Source: an uncultured Oscillospiraceae bacterium
Lineage (GTDB): Bacteria; Bacillota; Clostridia; Oscillospirales; Oscillospiraceae
Direction: 5' to 3'
Length of the DNA: 64,000 bases
NCBI GenBank assembly: GCA_947587485.1
Contig: CANPXZ010000001.1
Coordinates: 25,683 to 89,682, forward strand
Below the pieces are notes generated by a model. It made no database searches. It was not told the DNA's origin and was given only the letters and a program-made list of their open reading frames with translations. Numbering within the stretch: position 1 is the first letter of the stretch; each line of letters begins with the position of its first letter. The translations under genes were made by a program, and so were the position numbers. Positions 36,301 to 43,602 of this stretch are shown piece after piece.

Positions 36301-38682
36301 CAAAGCGCCGTTCAGCGTGGGACTGTCAGGATCAGAAATGTCGTCCAGCATCTCGCGGATCACGCGCTCAGAGTATTCACGGTCCAGCGTCGGGGCGGCT
36401 TCCAGGACTTCGCTGGAGAGTGTGTTGTCACGCTGGTTCAGCAGGCTGACGTCGTTCGCAAGGCTGCTTGTCACATCCAGGACCAGTTTCCCAAGATAGG
36501 CGTGGTAAACATGCCGGGCGGCCGTATAGCCGGTCACGTCGGCTCCATAACTGGTATTCAATTCCCGGGCCGCCAGAGCTTCCAGGCGCTTGGAAAGCTC
36601 CCGTTCCACATCGGAGGCCGTACTGCCGCGCCGCATCCGGTTCGCCAGCATATAAACGGCATCGCCGAACGTGAAATCGGAATCGTCCGGCTTGGTGCAT
36701 CCCTCGCATTCTTCGGCGATAAACGTTTGGATGATGGACACCATCCGCTCCCGGTTCTCCGGCCGCAGGAAACCCGCCCGGGCCACGGCCTTCGAGGCTT
36801 CCATGTCGTCCTGCAGGGCTTTGATGACCTTCTCGGTGTTGACGGTGCCGGACGGCGTGTTGATGAATTCAGACAGGTCCGCGGCGCCGGTATTGCCGAC
36901 GCTCCGTGCCATCTTCACGACGCTCACGTCACGCCCAGCCATTTGCACCGGGTGGTCCCAGGCGTCAAACGTCTTCCGCATCCCATCGACCATTTCACGG
37001 GTGATATTGTGCATCTGGACGTACTCGTTCGACGTCACGCTGTTCGTGCCGTTGGTCTCAGCGTCAGCGGAAGCGCGGAATGTCCGGTTCGTAATGGAAT
37101 ATGGGTCATAAGACCCGGACACGATGTCACCGGCCACAGGTTGGACCGCAAGATTCTTCGGAATGTAGTCCAGGTACGGATAAAACGAGAAGAACCGCGT
37201 CGGATTGGATTTGGCCCGGTTGATATCATGGGTATGCTCGCCCGTAACGTATAAAAGGGGCAGGAACCCGCCGGTCTCCCGCTCCACATAGGTCTGTGGC
37301 GCAAAATGGATCTCAAACTCATGGGAGGACATCTTGTCACGCACGGTCGAGAACACATGTTCGATATAATCAAAGTAATACCTGGCATTGGCGTTGACCG
37401 CCTCGGCTCCGTTGATCTGCGGATCGCCAAACACCGTCTGACCGAACTGCACGCCGCCGATCTGCCGGTCAAACATCGAAAACGCGACGGACAGATCCTC
37501 AGGCTCCAGCTCACGCTGGGAATACTTGTCCATCAATTCCGCCATCCGCCAGCCGAACTGCAGCTTCATGTCGGAACCGACCTTCTGCGGGTCATAAGCA
37601 TAGACGCGGACACGCTGCTGTTCGGTCCGCAGGACTTCACCGGTGGACTCGTACTGGCCGTTCTCGCCGGAATTGTCATACATCTCCGTTGTCACGGTCT
37701 GGACACGCTCATAACTCGCCCCGCGGACGAAATTCTCGTCGTTCCGGTCATGGACAATGAACATGTCGCCCTGGGCGCCAAACATGTCGCCAACGGACCG
37801 CGTCAGGTATTCACCATGGAACCGGGAGCTCGCCACCTGCAGCAAAGACTTCTGCGTGTCGAACTGCAGCACGGCATTCATGTTCCTGCTCCCGGAAAAC
37901 TGCTTCACCATGGAATACAGGCCAAGCCGCCCCGCCGCAGGAGTCCCGGACCGGCGCAGCGACCGGAACTCAGGCATCAGCGGGCTGATCTTCAGGCAGT
38001 CGTGCGCCCGCCCCGGCCTCATCCCGATGTCACGCACAAAACCGCCATCGGAAGTCTGAAGCTGTTCATCCGGCGCATGGTAGGCGTACAGGTCATGGTC
38101 CGTATCGGCAAAGCTCTGCCCATCGGCCGTCACGCCGGCCGTCAGGTCGAACGACCGGACAGACCGGACGACCCTGGACAGGACGCTGTCCGGGTCCTGG
38201 GGATCCAGGATCCGCTGGAACTCTGCTTCAGTCATGGCGGCTTTCGTTTCATCGTTGAGCTTGACGCTGCCATCCGAGTTGCTGACCAGGTGCTTCATGA
38301 CCATGTTCTGGAGAGCCTCGGAATTCAGGATCGCCTGCCGCACGAACCCAGGCACGACGTCGCCGGTCAGGGAATCTCCACTCACAGTCCCTGTTCCGTC
38401 GGCATTCGGGACGGTGAACCGGCTGATCAGGTTCTCGTTCTCCCCTTCCGTCACATACTCAATAAGGCCCTGGTCCGAAGCCCGCATCGCCATCTGGTCG
38501 CGGGCGGCCCCAAGACCGTCAGGATGGATGGTGTTGATGTCACGAGACCCTTCGATCCCATAATCATGCAGCATCTCCTTCAGGACGATATAGTAAACCA
38601 TGTCGGCCTGAAGTTTGTTCCGGATATGCCGGTCCTTCGTAGCGCCGCCATGGCCATATTCCCTCAAATCGTCTAAAATCAT
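30319..38682 (-). CDS. putative single-chain RNA polymerase, fused beta-like and beta'-like double-psi beta-barrel subunits
   Basis: Beta-type: AMINLGYNMEDGYIVAKRAV, LQKWDKIGDTESGNKGIVSKI. Beta'-type: ILVNRSPGQTTGCIRALRVKI...INPACATIFDGDFDGDTVGVSYPAH (cf. LLNRAPTLHRLGIQAFEP...[21 protein letters not shown]). Tentative later block MSGPITQNFLDAK (cf. GEPGTQLTMRTFH). Start moved to ATG 38682 (GAGGAGG RBS). Confidence 0.88.
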   Translation of the reverse strand: MILDDLREYGHGGATKDRHIRNKLQADMVYYIVLKEMLHDYGIEGSRDINTIHPDGLGAARDQMAMRASDQGLIEYVTEGENENLISRFTVPNADGTGTVSGDSLTGDVVPGFVRQAILNSEALQNMVMKHLVSNSDGSVKLNDETKAAMTEAEFQRILDPQDPDSVLSRVVRSVRSFDLTAGVTADGQSFADTDHDLYAYHAPDEQLQTSDGGFVRDIGMRPGRAHDCLKISPLMPEFRSLRRSGTPAAGRLGLYSMVKQFSGSRNMNAVLQFDTQKSLLQVASSRFHGEYLTRSVGDMFGAQGDMFIVHDRNDENFVRGASYERVQTVTTEMYDNSGENGQYESTGEVLRTEQQRVRVYAYDPQKVGSDMKLQFGWRMAELMDKYSQRELEPEDLSVAFSMFDRQIGGVQFGQTVFGDPQINGAEAVNANARYYFDYIEHVFSTVRDKMSSHEFEIHFAPQTYVERETGGFLPLLYVTGEHTHDINRAKSNPTRFFSFYPYLDYIPKNLAVQPVAGDIVSGSYDPYSITNRTFRASADAETNGTNSVTSNEYVQMHNITREMVDGMRKTFDAWDHPVQMAGRDVSVVKMARSVGNTGAADLSEFINTPSGTVNTEKVIKALQDDMEASKAVARAGFLRPENRERMVSIIQTFIAEECEGCTKPDDSDFTFGDAVYMLANRMRRGSTASDVERELSKRLEALAARELNTSYGADVTGYTAARHVYHAYLGKLVLDVTSSLANDVSLLNQRDNTLSSEVLEAAPTLDREYSERVIREMLDDISDPDSPTLNGALDQVYGYTENGNVLIKANMCRHASSGIMPDDYDNLLRLLSYTNEVAYVGDPTVSNQIGLAAARSITVQIYAPEAFNVRSFVRWPATNSRTSNSNERSEMRQAFRDENGAYLSEAATEEGQDPVSVNETLEPDEDASNFQSTRDERAWFDATFAVQNPGVDLTFEWMTRDRRGPDGLYDPNDYDTYRCAVWKATHPLQFAAMTRVHNFLRQTDGNGYDPSNLFMTETGMLYYQNQSGDTVLKLGPFTERQAWIRPVVEDTTADDLTAQEIEVPSRDATGVFLRDATGTVITEQKYVHVTSEVVIDPVTGEMRNEVAFGPLDTESSIHGVRKEEAVVMNRYYGLSGKVQNYDGYNHSGLNMSDRVKIFSYQMSVLDNLDRCLGIYHATHHGTASKPELMQAVFFANVSANSLSKCYRTNTYILEDKAKCQAANQYLSNFVTNQTQPGSGQYINIFIDHSHEGEAAARRVANLMFTQSKMFENRVVLSRVDIDENVGLYGMLLNLDQMNGANITGEFSRKNIRRSDCKGSRVGLQTENPKFDSILTGSARNIGAVAFLTDSVEFDPITGKLTVLNGAGPESSAVLVSMGVLDFVNGGIDAKFMPHKGGQAVDRAQLSTNGAEKSLMYSPATFAMINLGYNMEDGYIVAKRAVNKFGHFNEDGQFQPLQKWDKIGDTESGNKGIVSKIVNTDIEDEDEFRTEFVYDYLKTYMFNHGSAHDDALKSPLDKQLNLYMQMFAGTGSYDGSDWKSALLAVECSDGRTVGEKLEELRCVELGTKNRNGFVTGDPEALKAEIHDALCAEGGLLDGLGSYLDSSGVEPFAGAYRVERDIWRLFRDNPDLDLAMTNVCVCTRSNPSILMSVQDQTEAGNGDLIIRDADGNGVTVPGAKGVFTVYTDSHTSDDKNKDYNEVTFKQGRALAAQEMYAIQAKHAGDLLAYLTANDSTLPDRIMKYERKILMNGFYADPSVSEGDGTSGLVIRRVTDVLPLPNEGNADSVAHLVPTPEDGAFLCDNMPGIRFVDVGKMAEQLVQGLSKRPDMKAMNEAVDALGEGDFSKLFALAAGTKSGDVTPQESENAIQRMFTASVGRYGGAYMVLPENMAPVNASVDIGLKTKGENGAVVPAFVDLKGYAMLDGEEKSVVPAFLSAREIPDQDTGLSVSPVDDRKQFQIFKSILAGAVVEKIGEMHDGSQRYASTGNCVNASNALLKTLKETYADCPNQKSMSLENMNGWLKKNVYRTVTPNSLTCVWNGNPTLEIDEAGLSFEKAKSLGILKPKASLSREELSQIPDTYEFMSQRYEPLTDNDFILVNRSPGQTTGCIRALRVKITSEDGKGLEINPACATIFDGDFDGDTVGVSYPAHPVALKDDPETYERLWPRAREVMKDRLTMQGNMCHKADYTTLETPNGVSIEFVHPLFIAKNADYAVALYNMKQPGLDGKPVCGYDIGKEMDRTTAMANMLEHLRQCAYDAENVAAGKISPDAGRNIILARMEQITALHGMFGDTGVAKFHAGDDRNARDDRTLNAGWNGILKEFDEASKVLFTGDPLQSAARLDLKAVSKMDRETFSHLSAAYRDMPAYMTDPSLMTHGKSACETLYHIISDANISKKGKEPQLNALLKFAGVHEDCGGHLSVAKNADGKFELLYDGQPSVAGKFEPDKGIFDPEIRMDHHNAKSDVAPSRFFTQSESNLVAQGCKSDGTGLGGAAAQKLQKIMAPLGYGETGLRMSGPITQNFLDAKQNVQRCATNMNIGKTILNSIVGFGCVQEFADADLKSKDPDSLYGGQFTVQSQRPLSRDECTKQMDNFLISIGQPGFSKIDMAIMNAVLSEYETVSKSGPCVKNPVRTADEHYDASYASMYGTDDGYPELLDKLATEKRGIYSNGIYSGQVDTGYLMGRLMERTASEIERNSQCAHTSEFVEQFREAAKQVSRSSLEQQGSSRHTVVVESEAPFVPVAAKPVPTRNTSYHDNLFAMLGSNDSVQDDDPEDKQTKCPVDDM

Positions 38683-38732
38683 CTCTAGTTCCTCCTCACA
38701 ATCTTTCATGATCGGCAAAACCGTCTCCATAT

Positions 38733-38761
38733 ATTATATACGGCCCGGCGGCTCCTGTCAA
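38733..38761 (-). promoter_or_regulatory. consensus promoter TTGACA-N17-TATAAT upstream of the RNAP-like gene
   Basis: -35 at 38756..38761, -10 at 38733..38738. Confidence 0.85.
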
Positions 38762-38780
38762 TTGGAAACGCGACAAAATA

Positions 38781-38808
38781 AGCCCCGTACCGATGCCGGT
38801 ACGGGGCT
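38781..38808 (-). terminator. intrinsic terminator
   Basis: AGCCCCGTAC-N8-GTACGGGGCT followed on minus by TATTTTGT. Confidence 0.8.
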
Positions 38809-38822
38809 GTTTTCAGGCATTT

Positions 38823-41800
38823 TTACAGGTTGCCGTCCACCTGGGCTCTGGCCATCTTGCGGGCGAACTCGCCGCGGCAGAACGGCCACTCACCGTCGAA
38901 CGACGCCAAGAACTTATAAAACGCGTCAGTCACCAGCAGGTCGTTCCGAACCTTGGTCAGCGTGTCGTCATCCGCGCCGTTCACACGGGAATTCGGGTCA
39001 TCGGAGGCATTGCGCATGCGCTCCGCGTCGGCCGACTGGTCCTGGAACTGGATGTACAGCTGGCCACGGGTGCTGGAGAGCGCCCTGGTCTGTGTATCGA
39101 CACGGAAGAAGTTCGGATCCTGCGCGAACATGTTGATGTTACGGGCGTAAATGTCCGAAATGATCGCGTCCAAAGCGTGGTTGACACCATATGGGCCGAC
39201 CAGGTCACTCCGGGAAATGCTCTTGTTGGCGTAGATCTTCCGGTCCGCATCCTTCTGGCGCTGGATCGTCGGATCAGACGCCATGGCGTTGTTGACCGAG
39301 TTGTCAGCCTCCGCCGTCTTGGTATATGCCGTCTGCTCCGGCTCGACGTCAAGGACGTCCGGGGAGGCGTTCTCCTCACGCTGTGTCAGGTCCAGGTTTG
39401 GGTTCAGCATCTGGGAAATCAGCTCCATGATGCTGTCGGAATACACGTCAATGTCCAGCTTCTGGATCTCGTCATCCGTCAGGCCGTACACGTCCTGGTA
39501 GTACTCCATGGCCCGGGCGGCCTTCGCGGCCTGGTTCAGGCGCTTCTCGAACATCCGCATGAAGTTCGGCTGGTTCTGCTTCACGTCGAAGTCTTTCGCC
39601 GTGGACAGGCTCGGGATCGTCTGCAACGTATACTCTTTGCCGGGATTGATAATGGTATTCTTGAACAACCGCCAGCTCATGGGCAGCGCCGTCTCATTCC
39701 GGTTCCAGATGGGCGAATCGCCGGCACGGAACACGATGGAATTGCACGGCGGGATGGAAGCCATATCATTGTAGGAGATGACCGGCTCTTCCTTCGTGGT
39801 CATGGTGTAGCTGATCTTGCCCTCGTTGGCCGTGAACTTCGTCATGGCCTCAACGTCCTGGGTCACAGTCTTGGAATCACGGTACGTCTTGTGCCGCACG
39901 CCGGACATCTTGGACAGGGTCTCGATCATGGAGTCGTCCGTGGACTTCAGGAAAATGATGTTGGACGTATTGCCCTGCACGATCTTGTCAACGGAATCAC
40001 CGTACACGTCTTTGAGCTGCTGCAGCGTCTGCAGGATCAAAGTAAACTGCTGCTCCTGGCCAAGGCCGATGGAAAGCATCGTCTCAAAGCCGGAAATACC
40101 GTGTCCCTCAGACTGCAGGTTACCCAGCTCATCCAGCATGTACCGCGTCTTGTACAACGGCTTCTGGTTGGATTTCGTCATGTAGGACTGATCAAAGTTC
40201 AGGTCAACCAGCTGCTTGATCAGGATCAGGATCAGCTTGGCGTATTTCATCAAGTGCGGGGGCGTCACCAGGAATACCATCTTGCACTTCTCCTGGTAGC
40301 GGGCAAACACCGACGTGAAGATGTTGGTCTTCACCATGCCACGCTGCAGGAGCTCGGCCCGCTTCTCCGCCTTCTCCTCGTCAGAGAGGCCTTCCAGCTG
40401 CGGCGCAACTTCGAGCAGGTTCAAAACGGTATCCTTGTCGAACGTGCTGGGACGCTTTTTGAAAATGATCGTCCCGTCATTCTTCCGGACCTTGATCATC
40501 TCGGTCAGGAAACCGTTCTTGACGATACGTGTGCCCAAAATCGGGTCCTTCATGTAGGTCCGGCCGTCATAGCTGGTCTGGTAGTCCTTCTGGAACTCAA
40601 AATAAAACGTCTTCACCAGCATGTCGGCGCCGTTGTCCTTGATGCGCAGGCGGATATACGCCTTGTCGTTCTGGAACACGCCCTTGAAGAAATACTTGGC
40701 CCAGCCTTCACGGGAGACCGTGTCATCGTGGACAAAATCTTTGCCCAGGGACTTGGTGAAATTCTCGTCCTCGTAGGCGTCCCACAGGCACTGCATGCCG
40801 ACCAAGTGCTGCGATTTCAGGTAATCCATGTGGAACCGCACGCCAAACCGGCGCGGGAACGACAGGCCGGCCAGATCAACGTTCTGCGCAATGGTGCCGG
40901 ACGTCAGGGTCGAGATCGTCGGATCCGTGAAGAAGGACATGGCGGTGATGGCGATACCGTAGACGGACGCGATCATCTTTTCCGCGCCACCCATGGCCTT
41001 CAAGGCGTTATCCGCGTTGGTGACCAAGGTCCGCATCGAGTTCTTGGGCAGCCTTGCCGTCGCGTTGAAGAACAGCGTCAGCATGTCAGGCTCCTTGCCG
41101 CCCTCCCAGATCGGCATCTTGTCCAGGGCGTCATTGGCCATCTTGTCCTGCTCTTCAGTCGAATACGGCTTGCCGGAGTCTTCAGCCTCCTTGATCTGGT
41201 CCTGTACGACATGGGCCGGGTCCTTCTGTTTCTTGGAGGACATCTGCACGAATAACTGGTAGCAGTTATATAGCGTCACGCGACCCCACATCTCGTCGAT
41301 CTTCTGCTCCAGGACCTTCTTGTCGGTATTTTTCACCGCCGCGATCCGGCGCATTTCTTTTTCCTCTTCCAGGTAGTAGTCGATCAGGCCGTAGGCGGCA
41401 CGCTTGAAGGCGTTGTTTGCGGCGTTCGGCCACAGTGGGTCCTCGCCGCCGTCAACGGGGAAGAAGACCTCAGCAATGTTCTCAACGTACATGGCGCACT
41501 TCGTGGAGTCGCCGTTCCGGGCCGACTCAGCGGCCAGCGCCAGCGGGTTGTAGATGTCCGTCTTCATCGGGTTGATCAGGTTGAACTGCACGATCGTGAA
41601 CCCGCGCACCGTACCCCGGACATAGTTCTTGACCAAAAGCTCGCCCTTCGGGTCATTGATGACCATGTTGTTGGGCCGGATCTCACGAGTCCACATGTCG
41701 ATCGTCGGCTCAATGATGGTCTGGCCTTTACCGGCACGGGTGATGGCCAGCACCATGGTGTTGACGGGCGCCGTGTCGACGATGTAGACGCCGCCGGGGC

Positions 41801-43244
41801 GCTGGGGCTCGTACACCGGGAACGTCCAGTCCTTGTTGATCAGGTCCGCGACGGTGTCATAGTCCTTGAGCTTGTCCAGGTTGGCGTTCCCGGGGTTGTA
41901 CGGGATGTTCGGTGCGTCATAGTATTTCCGGGCGTATTTGTCCTTCGGCGTCTTGGCAGAATCAAACAGCGCCTCGGAAAAGCTGGAATCGATCAACGGA
42001 ACTTCCGTAGTGATCGGTTCGCCATGGTCGTCACGCAGGATGTCACCCTTGTAGACCTCCACATCGCCGTCCTCGTCAACGATGTCCTTGTCCGCACGCT
42101 TGGCCAGCTTGACTTTTTTAAGGCCTTTATTGGTCAGCATCTGGTGCGAGATCATGGACGACACCATGACCGACGAGTGCGCGCCGACGTCCGGAAAGAT
42201 GTCGTACAGCGACTGGACTTCTTCCGGAAGGGCGATATGCTGGTCATTGTGGTACTGGTTAATGTCGGCCGTCTCCGCCATCATGTTCTGCGCCTTTAAG
42301 TTCTTGGCCAGCACGGCATAAAGGATACCATACACGGCAAAGAAGCCGATCAGGCCCAGAAAGAGCTTGAGTGGCGTCGGCCGGTAATCGACAAACTTGT
42401 CATGGAAGAACGACCCGTCCGTATCCTTCGGCTCGCCCCGGTCCAGACGGTAGTAATAATACCCGTTGCCGCCCAGTTCGAAGCCGGACAGGGACAGGTA
42501 CGCCAGGTCGTTGATGTCGCCCTCAACAGGCACTTCATCGCCGGACCCGGCCGTCCCATCATAATCGAACAGGTATTCCCGGGCCGAAACGTCGAACACA
42601 TAGCCATATTCCGACGTACGCCCCAGGAATCCTTCCTGGCCCTCGAACTTATCGGCCCAGCCGGACGTGTCCATATGGACATAGATCCGCGGATTCGGCT
42701 CGCCTTCCGGCGCGACAGGCTTCACAGTCGCCTCGTCATAGACGAGCTTGCCATCATCGTCATAATAAGCGTTCCCGCAGCCGGTATAGACCGGAACTTT
42801 GGAATGGGAGATGTCCGTCAGGACGCCTGTCGGGATGTACACGATGTAGCGCTCGAACGTGTCGTTGTACGTCGGGTTGCCGTCCTCGTCCAGGACCGGC
42901 GTCACGCCGTCCTCCCCAAAGACCTGTTCCGACGTACGGAACGTGACATACTGGTAATCGGACTTCTCGCCGTCATGCTTGTAGAACACGTTGTACCAGC
43001 CACGGTTCAGCCCGTCCACGACACCGGTCCGCTCGACCTGGGCCACGACGAACCAAATCACGACCAGTGTAAACAGGCCGGCGGCCGCCGCCAGGATCAT
43101 ACGGGAGGTCATCGTCTGCTTCTTGTCAATATAACTTCGGTCAAGCTGCTGCTCCTCGTATACGTCACGGAACCGCGCATTATCTTCCGTGGCCTGGTTG
43201 CGGATCTTATCCCAGTTGGTCTTGTTTTTCGGTTTTCTAGCCAT
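38823..43244 (-). CDS. VirD4/TraG-like type IV coupling protein ATPase (very large)
   Basis: N-terminal TMs; VNTMVLAITRAGKGQTIIEPTIDMWTREIRPNNMVINDPKGELL (Walker A/B region of the TraG/VirD4 family); KTRYMLDELGNL. Confidence 0.88.
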   Translation of the reverse strand: MARKPKNKTNWDKIRNQATEDNARFRDVYEEQQLDRSYIDKKQTMTSRMILAAAAGLFTLVVIWFVVAQVERTGVVDGLNRGWYNVFYKHDGEKSDYQYVTFRTSEQVFGEDGVTPVLDEDGNPTYNDTFERYIVYIPTGVLTDISHSKVPVYTGCGNAYYDDDGKLVYDEATVKPVAPEGEPNPRIYVHMDTSGWADKFEGQEGFLGRTSEYGYVFDVSAREYLFDYDGTAGSGDEVPVEGDINDLAYLSLSGFELGGNGYYYYRLDRGEPKDTDGSFFHDKFVDYRPTPLKLFLGLIGFFAVYGILYAVLAKNLKAQNMMAETADINQYHNDQHIALPEEVQSLYDIFPDVGAHSSVMVSSMISHQMLTNKGLKKVKLAKRADKDIVDEDGDVEVYKGDILRDDHGEPITTEVPLIDSSFSEALFDSAKTPKDKYARKYYDAPNIPYNPGNANLDKLKDYDTVADLINKDWTFPVYEPQRPGGVYIVDTAPVNTMVLAITRAGKGQTIIEPTIDMWTREIRPNNMVINDPKGELLVKNYVRGTVRGFTIVQFNLINPMKTDIYNPLALAAESARNGDSTKCAMYVENIAEVFFPVDGGEDPLWPNAANNAFKRAAYGLIDYYLEEEKEMRRIAAVKNTDKKVLEQKIDEMWGRVTLYNCYQLFVQMSSKKQKDPAHVVQDQIKEAEDSGKPYSTEEQDKMANDALDKMPIWEGGKEPDMLTLFFNATARLPKNSMRTLVTNADNALKAMGGAEKMIASVYGIAITAMSFFTDPTISTLTSGTIAQNVDLAGLSFPRRFGVRFHMDYLKSQHLVGMQCLWDAYEDENFTKSLGKDFVHDDTVSREGWAKYFFKGVFQNDKAYIRLRIKDNGADMLVKTFYFEFQKDYQTSYDGRTYMKDPILGTRIVKNGFLTEMIKVRKNDGTIIFKKRPSTFDKDTVLNLLEVAPQLEGLSDEEKAEKRAELLQRGMVKTNIFTSVFARYQEKCKMVFLVTPPHLMKYAKLILILIKQLVDLNFDQSYMTKSNQKPLYKTRYMLDELGNLQSEGHGISGFETMLSIGLGQEQQFTLILQTLQQLKDVYGDSVDKIVQGNTSNIIFLKSTDDSMIETLSKMSGVRHKTYRDSKTVTQDVEAMTKFTANEGKISYTMTTKEEPVISYNDMASIPPCNSIVFRAGDSPIWNRNETALPMSWRLFKNTIINPGKEYTLQTIPSLSTAKDFDVKQNQPNFMRMFEKRLNQAAKAARAMEYYQDVYGLTDDEIQKLDIDVYSDSIMELISQMLNPNLDLTQREENASPDVLDVEPEQTAYTKTAEADNSVNNAMASDPTIQRQKDADRKIYANKSISRSDLVGPYGVNHALDAIISDIYARNINMFAQDPNFFRVDTQTRALSSTRGQLYIQFQDQSADAERMRNASDDPNSRVNGADDDTLTKVRNDLLVTDAFYKFLASFDGEWPFCRGEFARKMARAQVDGNL

Positions 43245-43306
43245 GGGGTAATGCCATCCTTTCCTATGAATTTCCCGGTCTGATTGGGCACCGGGCGGCC
43301 CATATC

Positions 43307-43335
43307 ATCGTATCATATTTTGAAAACAAATTCAA
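43307..43335 (-). promoter_or_regulatory. putative promoter TTGAAT-N17-TACGAT
   Basis: -35 at 43330..43335, -10 at 43307..43312. Confidence 0.55.
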
Positions 43336-43343
43336 CGGAAGAA

Positions 43344-43376
43344 AGGCCGTCCCGGTTCTTTTCCCAGAACGGCCTT
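43344..43376 (-). terminator. probable intrinsic terminator
   Basis: AAGGCCGT...ACGGCCTT stem followed on minus by TCTTCC. Confidence 0.55.
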
Positions 43377-43379
43377 GCA

Positions 43380-43586
43380 TCAAGCCTCTTCCTTGTCACC
43401 CTCGATATCGGCGTCCGGACCGCAGTACTGGAGAATGGCCCGCTCGATCGCCTTCGTCTTGGACTGCCCGGTCTGCTCACAATGAGCCAACAGCGCCTCA
43501 TACGCCCCCTGCTCGATGTAAGCGCTGACGAGGGTACCGACCTTCTTTTTACGTTCAGGACGCCCATTCTCAACGTTGTTGCCCAT
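43380..43586 (-). CDS. ribbon-helix-helix-like small protein
   Basis: KKVGTLVSAYIEQGAYEALLAHCEQTGQSKTKAIERAILQYC; paralogue of 16132..16317. Confidence 0.65.
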   Translation of the reverse strand: MGNNVENGRPERKKKVGTLVSAYIEQGAYEALLAHCEQTGQSKTKAIERAILQYCGPDADIEGDKEEA

Positions 43587-43602
43587 TTTCGGTTCCCTCC
43601 TT

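Noticed and set aside
30319-38682. Interpretation as an ordinary host rpoB-rpoC fusion
   Set aside because: Outside the barrel motifs the sequence lacks recognisable conserved RpoB/RpoC blocks (e.g. rif region, CPxETPEGPNIGL), and the gene sits among conjugation genes.
38793-41255. 820-aa plus-strand ORF
   Set aside because: Antisense to the VirD4-like gene; same shadow pattern.
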